A DNA stretch of 64,000 nucleotides, from positions 1 to 64,000 of the forward strand of contig NZ_JAJERB010000011.1 in NCBI RefSeq assembly GCF_020685205.1, in the 5' to 3' direction. Below, piece by piece: positions 34,060 through 42,627 of this stretch; position 1 is the first letter of the stretch, and the number at the start of each line of letters is the position of its first letter. The notes under the pieces are model-generated. The model worked only from the letters and a program-made list of their open reading frames with translations, made no database searches and had not been told where the DNA came from. The position numbers and the translations under genes are program-made. The stretch is from Hymenobacter translucens (GTDB taxonomy: Bacteria > Bacteroidota > Bacteroidia > Cytophagales > Hymenobacteraceae).

Positions 34060-35352
34060 TCAGCAGATAGTCCACAGCTGCTCCCACTCGGTGGTGTAGG
34101 CCGCGGACGGAAAGGCGCAGCGCCCGCGCCAGGCGGGTGCCGGACCCGCCGCGGCGGCCAGCCGCACCGTTTGTCGCCCCAGTCGGGTATTCAGCGCATC
34201 CAGGGCTGTCATGAGCCGGTGACTCCGCTCCCGCTGCTCAGGCGTGGCCTCAAACAACCCAAACTGTGCCTGCCCGGCCGGCTCCAGGCCGCTGAGCAGG
34301 ATTCCGGCCCGGTAATAGGCAACACCGGGGCGGAACACCCGGCGCAGAGCCGTCAGTGCGGCGCGGCTCAGCTCGCCAGTGTCGGCCGTGGCCAGCGCCA
34401 GCGTCACGACCCCGGTGCGGGTAGCCAGGCCGGGATTGGCGTATCGGTCGGTACCCAGCAGCACGGTTACCACGTGCGCCTCCAGGTTATAGCGACGAAG
34501 CTTCTCGGCTCCCCGGGCCATAAAGGTGGCAATGGCTTCGCGCACCACCGCCCACTCCTGCTGCGGCCGGCCGAAAGAGCGGGTGCAGGTTACGCTGTGC
34601 CGCGACGTGCCTTGCTTCGGGGGCGCAGCCTGCTCACCAAACTGCTCGGCCAGGCAGGGCTGCCCGTTCAGCTCCCGCCAGAGCCGCTGTCCCACTACCC
34701 CGCCCAGATGGCGCCGGGCCCATCCTTCCGGTAAGTTTGCCAGATCGGCAGCCGTCACGACGCCCATTGCCAGTAATTTCTGGGAATACTTTCGCCCCAC
34801 CCCCCAGACTGTGCCAACGGCTGTGTCTTGCCGGGCTGCGGCTTGTTTTTCCGGCGTTGCTAGTACCATCACCCCCTGCCCACACTTGCGGGCCAGCCGG
34901 TTGGCCAGCTTGGCGAGGGTTTTGGTGGGCGCCACGCCCACGCACACGGGCACCCCCACCTGCTGCCGGACGGCTTCCCGGATTGCGTGCGCACAGCTTT
35001 CCAGGTTTGGGTAAAGCAGCTCCAAACCGGTCAGCTTCAGAAAAGACTCGTCGATGGAATACGGCTCGGCCTCGGGTGAGAAGCTGCTTAGAACCTCCAT
35101 GACCCGCCGGCTCATGTCGCCGTAGAGCGCGTAGTTGGATGAAAACACGGCCACCCGGTGCCGCTCCAGCGTGGCGCGCACCAGATGGAAAGGCTCCCCC
35201 ATTTTCAGGCCCAGCGCCTTTGCTTCGTCGGAGCGGGCAATCAGGCAGCCGTCGTTGTTGCTGAGCACCACTACGGGCCGGCCAGCCAGCGCGGGCTGGA
35301 AAACCCGCTCGCAGGACACGTAGAAGTTGTTGCAGTCGACAAGAGCGTACAT
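34060..35352 (-). CDS. umuC: Y-family DNA polymerase V catalytic subunit
   Basis: The protein has 430 residues from MYALVDCNNFYVSCERVFQP. The palm has the metal-binding aspartate in LVDCNNFYVS and SIDESFLKL with the DE pair. YGDMSRRVMEVL, GVAPTKTLAKLANRLA and VWGVGRKYSQKL (helix-hairpin-helix) follow, then the little-finger region and a C-terminus typical of UmuC. It performs error-prone translesion synthesis as part of the SOS response. umuD lies 13 bases upstream on the same strand, so they form one operon. The start at 35352 is chosen over 35406 because the conserved N-terminus begins there. Confidence 0.95.
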   Translation of the reverse strand: MYALVDCNNFYVSCERVFQPALAGRPVVVLSNNDGCLIARSDEAKALGLKMGEPFHLVRATLERHRVAVFSSNYALYGDMSRRVMEVLSSFSPEAEPYSIDESFLKLTGLELLYPNLESCAHAIREAVRQQVGVPVCVGVAPTKTLAKLANRLARKCGQGVMVLATPEKQAAARQDTAVGTVWGVGRKYSQKLLAMGVVTAADLANLPEGWARRHLGGVVGQRLWRELNGQPCLAEQFGEQAAPPKQGTSRHSVTCTRSFGRPQQEWAVVREAIATFMARGAEKLRRYNLEAHVVTVLLGTDRYANPGLATRTGVVTLALATADTGELSRAALTALRRVFRPGVAYYRAGILLSGLEPAGQAQFGLFEATPEQRERSHRLMTALDALNTRLGRQTVRLAAAAGPAPAWRGRCAFPSAAYTTEWEQLWTIC

Positions 35353-35365
35353 GAGGCGGCGGGGG

Positions 35366-35830
35366 CTAGTTGCGGCCAGTACTCCCAGCAGCCTTTCGGC
35401 TGACAAAGGAATGAATGACGTGCGTGACGACGCCCCAGATGTCGAGCCGGGAATCAGCCAGCAATTCCAGGGCCGGGTAACGGTCGTTTTCGGCTTCCAG
35501 CCAGACCCGCCCGTGCCGGCGCCGCAGGCGCTTCACGGTATGCTCCCCGTCCACTACCGCCACGACAATATGGCCGTCGGCCGGCGCAATGGCCCGGTCC
35601 ACCGTGATTATGTCACCGGGGTGAATGCCGGCACCGGTCATGGAGTCGCCGGTAATCCGGGCCAGAAAGGTAGAAGCCGGGTGGGTAAACAGATAGCGGT
35701 TCAGGTCTAAGGGCTGTTCCTCGTAATCTTCGGCCGGTGAGGGAAAGCCCGCTGGAATCAGGCAAGTATAAAAGGGCAGCTTCAGCGCCAATAGCTCGGC
35801 AGGCAAAGTCAACATCACCAGTGCACACAT
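35366..35830 (-). CDS. umuD: UmuD-type S24 protease, SOS mutagenesis
   Basis: The protein has 154 residues from the ATG at 35830; 35815 is an equally possible start. The self-cleavage site is A27-G28 in IPAGFPS. The catalytic serine is S63 in TGDSMTGAG and the general-base lysine K100 in EHTVKRLRR, positions that match the Ser-Lys dyad of UmuD and LexA. Cleavage activates the UmuD' form, which joins UmuC as polymerase V. No DNA-binding domain precedes the cleavage site, so this is UmuD and not a repressor. A near-perfect palindrome 46 bases upstream is a candidate operator. Confidence 0.93.
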   Translation of the reverse strand: MCALVMLTLPAELLALKLPFYTCLIPAGFPSPAEDYEEQPLDLNRYLFTHPASTFLARITGDSMTGAGIHPGDIITVDRAIAPADGHIVVAVVDGEHTVKRLRRRHGRVWLEAENDRYPALELLADSRLDIWGVVTHVIHSFVSRKAAGSTGRN

Positions 35831-35875
35831 CAGGATTTTCCGGCAGGATTAGACCAGCCGGGCCGCTATTTACTA

Positions 35876-35891
35876 AATTTGTTAGCAAATT
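35876..35891. promoter_or_regulatory. Candidate SOS operator upstream of umuDC
   Basis: AATTTG (35876-35881) and CAAATT (35886-35891) are perfect complements around TTAG. The site lies 46 bases upstream of umuD in an A+T-rich gap of 236 bases. The factor is inferred (LexA or a functional equivalent). Confidence 0.5.
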
Positions 35892-36055
35892 GTTTTGCCT
35901 TGGGACTGTTTTCGTTAGGAAAGGCTTTAGACCAGGTGCCGATCCGATTGTTTTTCCTGAAAAAAGTTCCCGGGAAAAAGAAAAAATATTAGCTGCCTCA
36001 GGAAAACAGCCAACAAAATAAATAACTAATAATTTTAGTTTTTATCAAAAATCGT

Positions 36056-36063
36056 TATCTTTG
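36056..36063 (+). promoter_or_regulatory. -7 element TATCTTTG directly before a start codon
   Basis: An exact TAnnTTTG match ends four bases before the ATG at 36067. A weak TTTT at 36033-36036 lies 19 bases upstream. Transcription would begin at or just after the start codon. Confidence 0.6.
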
Positions 36064-36066
36064 CAT

Positions 36067-36315
36067 ATGTCGAAAGTAAAGCTCCCAACTCCGCTTCCTG
36101 TTCAGCAGTTTGCCCGCTGCATCGACGCCAGCCGCCGGCCGGCGAACTACATTGGTGAGTGGCCCGAAGCCGGACGGGTGTACCCGGTGAAAGTACTTCC
36201 CAATGCCCGCACCGGCCAGCCTCAGGTGCACGTGCTGGGCTTCTACGTCGAGGCGCCCTACGGTGCCTTTGCCGTGCAGCGCTTCGAGCCGGTGGCCAAC
36301 GTATGGCTTAACTAG
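36067..36315 (+). CDS. Small conserved hypothetical protein, 82 aa
   Basis: A soluble protein without signal or cysteine pattern, opening MSKVKLPTPLPVQQFARCID. The body (YIGEWPEAGRVYPVKVLPNARTGQPQVHVLGFYVEAP) looks like a compact beta-rich domain. No family is recognised. The -7 element four bases upstream implies a leaderless message. A strong terminator follows. Confidence 0.6.
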   Translation: MSKVKLPTPLPVQQFARCIDASRRPANYIGEWPEAGRVYPVKVLPNARTGQPQVHVLGFYVEAPYGAFAVQRFEPVANVWLN

Positions 36316-36343
36316 GCGCCCGGCTCTTTCCGCCACCTCTTAT

Positions 36344-36380
36344 CTGGCTGCTCCCTGACGGGAGCAGCCAGCTTTCTTTT
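36344..36380 (+). terminator. Rho-independent terminator
   Basis: Perfect 12-bp arms (36344-36355 and 36360-36371) around a TGAC loop, followed by a T-rich run. Confidence 0.85.
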
Positions 36381-36395
36381 ATGGCTAGTGCTCTA

Positions 36396-36929
36396 CTAAC
36401 CAGGCTTGCGCTTTTTTGCTAAGCGTGCTACCACCACGGCAAGTGCAGTAGGTAGCCAGAGCCACGTGAACTCGCTAAGCATCGTGGCTACCCCGCGGGC
36501 AGAGAAGAACCCGCCTCCGATGGGCGACACCCGAACCGGATGAACCGGAAAAAAGTACCGCTCGGCACTCAGGGGCGCCCATAGCGCGACGCCCAGCCCG
36601 CCGTTCGTGAGCATATCCAGCAGGGGATGGGAAAGGGTAGCCAAAGCCAACCAGCCGGCCCGCTGCCACCACTGGCTGCGCGGAGCCTGGCGCCAGCCGA
36701 TACCCGCCACTACCAGCCCGGTCAGCAGCGCAAACGCTACCGAGTGGGTGAAGCCGCGGTGGCCCCACATGCTCGCGTAGGGAATACCCAGCTTAAAGGT
36801 AACGGCGTCGAAATCGGGCAGGATGGCGCACAGGGCCGTCAGCAACCAGAGCCGGCGCGGCTGGGGGCGAGCATGTAGAACCCGGGCGGCACCCAGGGCA
36901 ACCACGGCGTGCGTAAAGACGGTGGGCAT
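36396..36929 (-). CDS. YdjM-family membrane-bound metal-dependent hydrolase
   Basis: The protein has 177 residues and four or five hydrophobic helices. It matches the LexA-regulated YdjM-like family: TVFTHAVVALGAARVL (first His), LCAILPDFDAV (acidic pair), GHRGFTHSVAFALL (the HRG-THS signature) and ATLSHPLLDMLTNGG (His and Asp). These residues suggest a buried metal site. The E. coli relative is SOS-induced, and the gene lies near umuDC here; direct evidence of SOS control is not visible. The substrate is unknown. Confidence 0.85.
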   Translation of the reverse strand: MPTVFTHAVVALGAARVLHARPQPRRLWLLTALCAILPDFDAVTFKLGIPYASMWGHRGFTHSVAFALLTGLVVAGIGWRQAPRSQWWQRAGWLALATLSHPLLDMLTNGGLGVALWAPLSAERYFFPVHPVRVSPIGGGFFSARGVATMLSEFTWLWLPTALAVVVARLAKKRKPG

Positions 36930-37016
36930 ATATTCGGCTTGATGTGCGGCAAAGTAAGCAGGATCCTATCCTGCGCATCCACACTCCCGTTTCCTACCCG
37001 CGACCACCTGAAACTG

Positions 37017-37050
37017 AAACGGCCGCCCCGGAATTTCGGGGCGGCCGTTT
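37017..37050 (-). terminator. Terminator of the aconitase gene
   Basis: Perfect 14-bp arms (37017-37030 and 37037-37050) with a T-tract on the minus strand, 26 bases beyond the acn stop. Confidence 0.85.
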
Positions 37051-37075
37051 GGCACTACCTGAAAAGAAGGTTGGC

Positions 37076-39367
37076 TTACTTCTGCGACAGCACGCTGCCA
37101 CCAGCTTCCTTCAGACGGATCAGGTTCAGGGCCGATCCGGCCTTAAACCACTCAATCTGCCCTTCGTTATAGGTGTGGTTGAGCGTGATGAGGTCCGTGT
37201 CACCGTCGGCGTGGTGCAGGCGGGCCTGCAGCGCAACACCGGGCGCAAACGTGGTCAGGCCAATGATGTCGATGGTGTCGCCTTCTTCCAGCAGGTCGTA
37301 GTCGGCCTTGTTGGCGAAGGTCAGCGCCAGCATTCCCTGCTTCTTGAGGTTGGTTTCGTGAATCCGGGCAAACGACTTCACGATGATAGCGCGCACGCCG
37401 AGGTGGCGGGGCTCCATGGCGGCGTGCTCGCGGGAGGATCCTTCGCCGTAGTTCTCATCCCCAACCACAACCGAGCCGATGCCCTGGCCCTTGTAGTTGC
37501 GGGCTACCTGGGGCACCGTGTTGTACGGCGTGCCCTGGGTCAGGAAATCCTTTACCGAGTTGGCCTCACCATTAAAGGCGTTGGTGGCCCCGATCAGCAT
37601 GTTGTTGGAGATGTTGTCGAGGTGGCCGCGGTACATCAGCCAGGGCCCAGCCATGCTGATGTGGTCGGTAGTGCACTTGCCCTGAGCTTTGATGAGCAGG
37701 CGCAGACCCATCAGGTCGGTGCCTTCCCAGGGCTTGAAGGGCTCAAGCAGCTGCAGACGGTCGGAGGCCGGGTCTACGATTACCTGCACCTGAGAGCTGT
37801 CGGCGGCAGGAGCCTGGTAGCCGGCATCTTCCACGGCGTAGCCCTGGGGCGGCATTTCCAGGCCGCGGGGCTCGTCGAACTTCACCGGGCCGTTGGTGCC
37901 CTGGAGCGTGTCGGTGAGGGGGTTGAAGGTCAGGTCGCCGGCAATGGCGAAGGCCGTCACGATTTCGGGCGAGGCCACGAAAGCGTGGGTGTTGGGGTTG
38001 CCGTCGTTGCGCTTGGCGAAGTTGCGGTTGAAGCTCGTGATGATGGAGTTCTTGCGCTTGGGGTCGGTGGTGTGGCGGGCCCACTGGCCGATGCACGGAC
38101 CACAGGCGTTGGCCAGCACCACGCCGCCCATCTGGGCGAAGGTGTCGAGCAGACCGTCGCGCTCCACGGTGTAGCGCACTAGCTCGGAGCCGGGCGTTAC
38201 GGTAAACTCGGCATTCACGGTCAGGCCCTTGCTCACGGCCTGTTCGGCAATGGAAGCGGCGCGGGTGATGTCCTCGTAGCTGGAGTTGGTGCAGGAGCCG
38301 ATCAGGCCGACTTCCAGCTTCTCGGGCCAGCCATGCTCGCGCACGGCGGCGGCAAACTCGGAGATGGGCCAGGCTGCGTCCGGGGTGAACGGACCGTTCA
38401 CGTAGGGCTCCAGGGTGTTCAGGTCGATTTCGATCAGCTGGTCGTAGAAGTTGGCCGGGTTGGCGTATACTTCATCATCGGCGCGCAGGTGCTGGCGCAC
38501 GCCGTTGGCGAGGTCGGCTACTTCGGCCCGCTCGGTGCCGCGCAGGTAGTCAGCCATCTTCTCATCGTAGCCGAACACCGAGGTGGTGGCCCCGATTTCC
38601 GCGCCCATGTTGCAGATGGTGGCTTTGCCGGTCGCGGAAAGGCTGTCGGCGCCGTCGCCGAAGTATTCCACGATGGCGCCGGTGCCGCCTTTCACGGTCA
38701 GGATGCCGGCTACCTTCAGGATTACGTCCTTGGGAGCCGTCCAGCCGTTGAGCTTGCCGGTGAGCTTTACGCCGATGACCTTCGGAAACTTCAGCTCCCA
38801 GGCCATGCCGGCCATTACGTCGACGGCGTCGGCACCGCCCACACCGATGGCAATCATGCCCAGACCACCCGCGTTGGGGGTGTGGGAGTCGGTGCCGATC
38901 ATCATGCCGCCGGGGAAGGCGTAGTTTTCGAGCACCACCTGGTGGATGATGCCGGCGCCGGGCTTCCAGAAGCCCAGGCCATATTTATTCGATACCGAAG
39001 CCAGGAAGTCGTACACTTCGCGGTTGGCGGTGTTGGCTTCGGCCAGGTCTTCCTGGGCGCCTACGCGGGCCTGGATCAGGTGGTCGCAGTGAACGGTGCT
39101 GGGCACGGCAGCCTGGGTTTTGCCGGCCTGCATAAACTGGAGCAGGGCCATCTGGGCGGTGGCATCCTGCATGGCCACCCGGTCGGGGGCGAAGTCGACG
39201 TAGGAAACGCCCCGCTCGTGAGCCTTGGTAACGGTACCGCCGTAGAGGTGGGAGTACAGAATTTTTTCGGTCAGGGTGAGCGGACGGCCAACGGCAGTAC
39301 GGGCGGCTTCGATGCGCGCGCCCATTCCGGCGTACACGGCCTGAATCATTTCTAAGTCAAACGCCAT
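37076..39367 (-). CDS. acn: Aconitate hydratase, mitochondrial type
   Basis: The protein has 763 residues and interconverts citrate and isocitrate through cis-aconitate in the TCA cycle. The cluster ligands are the cysteine of GLIGSCTNSSYED and the pair in ANACGPCIGQW. Substrate-binding stretches include TVHCDHLIQA, IGTDSHTPNAGGLGMIAIGVGGADAVD and, in the C-terminal swivel domain, GEGSSREHAAMEPRHLG. Length and blocks fit the eukaryote/mitochondrial-like aconitase used by many Bacteroidota, not bacterial AcnB. A textbook Bacteroidota promoter lies upstream and a strong terminator downstream, so it is transcribed alone. Confidence 0.97.
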   Translation of the reverse strand: MAFDLEMIQAVYAGMGARIEAARTAVGRPLTLTEKILYSHLYGGTVTKAHERGVSYVDFAPDRVAMQDATAQMALLQFMQAGKTQAAVPSTVHCDHLIQARVGAQEDLAEANTANREVYDFLASVSNKYGLGFWKPGAGIIHQVVLENYAFPGGMMIGTDSHTPNAGGLGMIAIGVGGADAVDVMAGMAWELKFPKVIGVKLTGKLNGWTAPKDVILKVAGILTVKGGTGAIVEYFGDGADSLSATGKATICNMGAEIGATTSVFGYDEKMADYLRGTERAEVADLANGVRQHLRADDEVYANPANFYDQLIEIDLNTLEPYVNGPFTPDAAWPISEFAAAVREHGWPEKLEVGLIGSCTNSSYEDITRAASIAEQAVSKGLTVNAEFTVTPGSELVRYTVERDGLLDTFAQMGGVVLANACGPCIGQWARHTTDPKRKNSIITSFNRNFAKRNDGNPNTHAFVASPEIVTAFAIAGDLTFNPLTDTLQGTNGPVKFDEPRGLEMPPQGYAVEDAGYQAPAADSSQVQVIVDPASDRLQLLEPFKPWEGTDLMGLRLLIKAQGKCTTDHISMAGPWLMYRGHLDNISNNMLIGATNAFNGEANSVKDFLTQGTPYNTVPQVARNYKGQGIGSVVVGDENYGEGSSREHAAMEPRHLGVRAIIVKSFARIHETNLKKQGMLALTFANKADYDLLEEGDTIDIIGLTTFAPGVALQARLHHADGDTDLITLNHTYNEGQIEWFKAGSALNLIRLKEAGGSVLSQK

Positions 39368-39413
39368 AAGTCAAAAGGAAAAAGTGAAAAGCTCCGGTCC
39401 CGGAGCGGGTACG

Positions 39414-39446
39414 CAAATATAGGCGGCGACGGTTGCGGTACCCAAA
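39414..39446 (-). promoter_or_regulatory. Consensus promoter of acn
   Basis: On the minus strand TTTG (39446-39443), 21 bases, then TATATTTG (39421-39414), both exact matches to the Bacteroidota consensus. The leader would be about 40 bases. Confidence 0.8.
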
Positions 39447-39579
39447 CTTTTAATAGGGTGCGCTGCTGCCGCCTTTCCGACCCTCATACGGGCCCGCGGG
39501 CCGCGGGGCTGGCACCGTTGAGGTAGCCACAGCCGACTTCGCAGAGGCCGGCATCCGGCTTCCCGCCATTCTGCATTTT

Positions 39580-39607
39580 TAAACTATCAACTGCCGTGGA
39601 TAGTTTA
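39580..39607. promoter_or_regulatory. Inverted repeat overlapping a candidate promoter
   Basis: TAAACTATC (39580-39588) and GATAGTTTA (39599-39607) are perfect complements, 10 bases apart. The right arm contains TAGTTTAG, one mismatch from TAnnTTTG. It is 29 bases upstream of the thiol-disulfide gene. Confidence 0.45.
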
Positions 39608-39635
39608 GCCGCGAATTACTCTTCCCTTTCTGACC

Positions 39636-40949
39636 ATGAACGCCCGTTCCTTTTTCATAAAATCTACCACTGGCCTGAGCCTGCTGCTCGGCGCCGCGGC
39701 CTGCCAGTCCAATTCGTCGTCTTCGGCTACCGAAGCCGCCGGCGGCGCCCCCCAACTCACGGCCGGCACCTGGCGGGGCGCGTTATCGGCCCAGGGCCAG
39801 GAAATTCCGTTTCTGTTCGATGTAGCCCAGGAAAACGGCAAGACCACCGTCACCCTGCGCAACGGGGAGGAGCGGCTGAAGCTCAACGAAATCACCTCGG
39901 CCGGCGACTCCACCACCATCCGCCTGGGCGTGTTCGACGCGGCCCTGGTAGTGCGGGCCGACGGTGAGGGCAAGCTCAAGGGCGCCTGGGTGAAGTATGA
40001 CGGCAAAGAGCCGTACCGGGTGCCGTTCACGGCTGAGAAGGGCGCAACCGGGCTCGTAGATGAGCCGAGTAGCCCGGAAACATTTGCTTCCTTCGACGGC
40101 ACGTGGCGCGTCACCTTCAAAGATGAGGAAGGCAAAACCTACCCGGCCGTGGGTGTCTTCAAGCAGGATGGCTATAAGGTAACGGGCACGTTTCTGACGA
40201 CTACCGGCGACTACCGCTACCTGGATGGCTATGCTTCGGGCCGTACGCTGAGCTTGAGCACCTTCGACGGCAGCCACGGCTTCCTGTTCACTGGCACCAC
40301 CGACACGGCTGGCACTGGTGACAACTATCTGAAAAAGCCTGCGACCCACATCAAGGGCGACTTTTACTCCGGCAAGTCCGGCCACGAAACCTGGACGGCT
40401 GTGAAGGACCCTAACGCCAAGCTGCCCAACGCCAACACGCTCACCGGCATGAAGCCCGGGCAGAGGCGCCTCGACTTTAAGTTTCCGAGCATCTACGAAG
40501 GCGGCAGCATCTCCCCCACCGACCCCAAGTACAAGGGCAAAGTAGTGGTGGTGCAGATTCTGGGCTCGTGGTGCCCCAACTGCATGGACGAAACCAACTT
40601 CCTGGCGCCCTGGTACGAGAAGAACAAAGGCCGCGGGGTCGAAATCATCGGCCTGGGCTTTGAGCGGACGCCCGACCAGGCGCTGGCCTCCCAGAAGCTG
40701 CTGAAGATGAAGCAGCGCATGAACGTGGGCTACGACTTGGCCGTGGCCGGCATGGCCGACAAGGATTCGGCCAGCAAGAGCCTGCCCCAGCTGGCCCAGG
40801 TACTGGCTTTCCCCACCACCATCTTCCTCGACAAAAAGGGCGAGGTGCGGAAAATTCACACCGGCTTCTCGGGCCCCGGCACCGGCAAGTACTATGAGCA
40901 GGAAATTGCCGAGTTCAACCAGACCATCGACCAGCTGCTGAAAGAGTAG
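39636..40949 (+). CDS. TlpA-like thiol-disulfide lipoprotein
   Basis: The protein has 437 residues. The start MNARSFFIKSTTGLSLLLGAAAC ends in a lipobox, so the mature protein is lipid-anchored. Residues 40-280 are beta-rich (ALSAQGQEIPFLFDV, GTWRVTFKDEEG). The thioredoxin-like domain has ILGSWCPNCMDET with the redox pair C313/C316 and the cis-Pro stretch AFPTTIFLDKKGEV. It probably reduces or oxidises periplasmic disulfides; the N-terminal part may bind a target protein. It is preceded by an inverted repeat and followed by a terminator. Confidence 0.85.
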   Translation: MNARSFFIKSTTGLSLLLGAAACQSNSSSSATEAAGGAPQLTAGTWRGALSAQGQEIPFLFDVAQENGKTTVTLRNGEERLKLNEITSAGDSTTIRLGVFDAALVVRADGEGKLKGAWVKYDGKEPYRVPFTAEKGATGLVDEPSSPETFASFDGTWRVTFKDEEGKTYPAVGVFKQDGYKVTGTFLTTTGDYRYLDGYASGRTLSLSTFDGSHGFLFTGTTDTAGTGDNYLKKPATHIKGDFYSGKSGHETWTAVKDPNAKLPNANTLTGMKPGQRRLDFKFPSIYEGGSISPTDPKYKGKVVVVQILGSWCPNCMDETNFLAPWYEKNKGRGVEIIGLGFERTPDQALASQKLLKMKQRMNVGYDLAVAGMADKDSASKSLPQLAQVLAFPTTIFLDKKGEVRKIHTGFSGPGTGKYYEQEIAEFNQTIDQLLKE

Positions 40950-40963
40950 CTATTTCCTGAGCC

Positions 40964-41001
40964 AACAAAAAACCCCGTACTGAAGAGCACGGGGCTTTTT
41001 T
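40964..41001. terminator. Bidirectional hairpin terminator
   Basis: CCCCGT (40973-40978) pairs with ACGGGG (40989-40994), flanked by A- and T-tracts. It serves the thiol-disulfide gene and the convergent P450 gene. Confidence 0.8.
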
Positions 41002-41044
41002 GTTACAGACTGCCCGCCTGACATTATAGAAAAACGCCCCCGGC

Positions 41045-42466
41045 TCAGCGCAGCCGCAGCCGGACCTGAAAGTCGCCCCGGGGCCGCAGGGTAATCAGTG
41101 GCTGGGTAGCTACCGGCGGCTGCCCGTCGACCCACTCCACCCGGAACTGCCGCAGCAGCTCGAGCGTGACGAGCTGCATCTCGGTGAGGGCAAACTGCAT
41201 TCCGATACACAGGCGGGGCCCGCCGCCGAAGGGCAGATAGGCCGGCGGGCCCATGGAACCGGGCGCCGGGGCGAAGCGGGCTGGGCGAAACGAGGCGGGC
41301 TGCTCCCAGTGCTTGGGCGCGTGGTGCAGGCCGTAGATGTAGAGTGAGAACAGGGTGCCTTTCGGGATGTGCATGCCCTGGTAGTCGTCATCGGCGAGGG
41401 CGACGCGGTCCACCATCCAGGCGGGCGGAAACAGGCGCATGGCTTCCTGCACCGCGTGCAGGGCCCGGCTCAGACGGGGCAGCTCCTCGAAGGCAAACCT
41501 GTCAGCGGCTTTTTCGGGCGGGCGCGACGCCAGCACGGCCGCCGTTTCGGCGCGGATGGCTTCGGCTTCGGCGGGATGATGGGCCAGCAGGTACGACAGC
41601 CAGGTCAGGGCGTTGGCGCTGGTTTCGTGGCCGGCAATAAGCAGGATCAGGGCTTCGTCGAGCACCTGGTCGGGCGTCATGGGCTCCCCGGTGTCCTCGT
41701 AGCGCACGTCGAGCAGCATCTGCAGCAGGTCGTCGGGCGGGGCCGGGGCGCCAGGCGCATCGTTGGCGGCGCGGCGCTGGGCAATGTAGCCGCCGAGCAG
41801 GGCGCGCAGGTCGGCCGTGAGCTGGTCGTGGTAGCGGAACCGGCCGCTGAGCTGGTGCCAGGGCTTGAGGTAGGGCTGGCGGATGGTACCCGTGTAAAAC
41901 GCCTGAATCTCGGTGATTAGCCCGGCCACCCGGTCCAGCTCAGCATCCGAGAAGTTGGTACTGAACACCGAGCGGGCAATGACGCGGAACGTGAGCTGGG
42001 TCATCAGCTCGTGGGTCTGGATGGTGACGGCCCCACCGCTGGCCTGGGCCCGGGCAGTCAGCGGGGCCAGGGTATCGGCCACGATTTCCTGCATCAGCCC
42101 CGTAAGGCCCGCCACCCGCTGCCGGTGAAAGCCCGGCTGAATGAGGCGGCGCTGCCGCAGCCAGTCGGCGCCCTCGTTGGTGAGCAGGCCGTGGCCCACG
42201 TAGCGCGAAAACCCCTGGGTGAACTGCGACTTGGCGTAGTTGCGGTGGTTTTTCTGCAGGATGTGCTGCATCAGGCCCGGGTCCTGGGTGAGAATCGACT
42301 TCTGCATGCCGCCGATATAGAGCTGCACGGTGTCGCCGTAGCGGGCCATGGTGGCGCTGATAACCGCAATCGGGTCTTTGGCCAAGGAAACGGAGCGGAG
42401 CAGGGACTGCCAGCGCGGCACCTTGGGCACTGCAACGCCGGAAGCGGGGGGAGCGGGAGCGGTCAT
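41045..42466 (-). CDS. Cytochrome P450 (soluble, about 473 aa)
   Basis: Standard P450 blocks are present in order: the I-helix AGHETSANALTWLSYLL, the ExxR stretch EAMRLFPPAWM, and the heme loop FGGGPRLCIGMQFALTEM with the axial C420. The N-terminus carries no membrane anchor, so it is a bacterial class I type. A ferredoxin and reductase are not adjacent; the 9135 protein could serve. The substrate is unknown. The ATG at 42466 is preferred to 42490 because a TACTTTTG -7 element (42502-42495, minus strand) would start transcription at about 42489. Confidence 0.92.
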   Translation of the reverse strand: MTAPAPPASGVAVPKVPRWQSLLRSVSLAKDPIAVISATMARYGDTVQLYIGGMQKSILTQDPGLMQHILQKNHRNYAKSQFTQGFSRYVGHGLLTNEGADWLRQRRLIQPGFHRQRVAGLTGLMQEIVADTLAPLTARAQASGGAVTIQTHELMTQLTFRVIARSVFSTNFSDAELDRVAGLITEIQAFYTGTIRQPYLKPWHQLSGRFRYHDQLTADLRALLGGYIAQRRAANDAPGAPAPPDDLLQMLLDVRYEDTGEPMTPDQVLDEALILLIAGHETSANALTWLSYLLAHHPAEAEAIRAETAAVLASRPPEKAADRFAFEELPRLSRALHAVQEAMRLFPPAWMVDRVALADDDYQGMHIPKGTLFSLYIYGLHHAPKHWEQPASFRPARFAPAPGSMGPPAYLPFGGGPRLCIGMQFALTEMQLVTLELLRQFRVEWVDGQPPVATQPLITLRPRGDFQVRLRLR

Positions 42467-42494
42467 GAGAAGCGGAATTAGCGGGGGCAACGGC

Positions 42495-42502
42495 CAAAAG
42501 TA
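42495..42502 (-). promoter_or_regulatory. Candidate -7 element of the P450 gene
   Basis: TACTTTTG on the minus strand matches TAnnTTTG. No good -33 element was found. Confidence 0.4.
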
Positions 42503-42627
42503 ACCACCTCAGCAGCAACCCGGCACCCGGTTGGGCTTATCTTTTTTCCGGACCGGCACGTACAGCCTTCCGGGCCCCGGCCCCACCCTATTCCGTTCCC
42601 TCTTCCTCAACCAAACCCCTTCCGCGT

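Noticed and set aside
36396..36929. LexA-controlled SOS gene by analogy with ydjM
   Set aside because: The AATTTG palindrome near umuD has no counterpart before this gene, so SOS control is not supported by the sequence.
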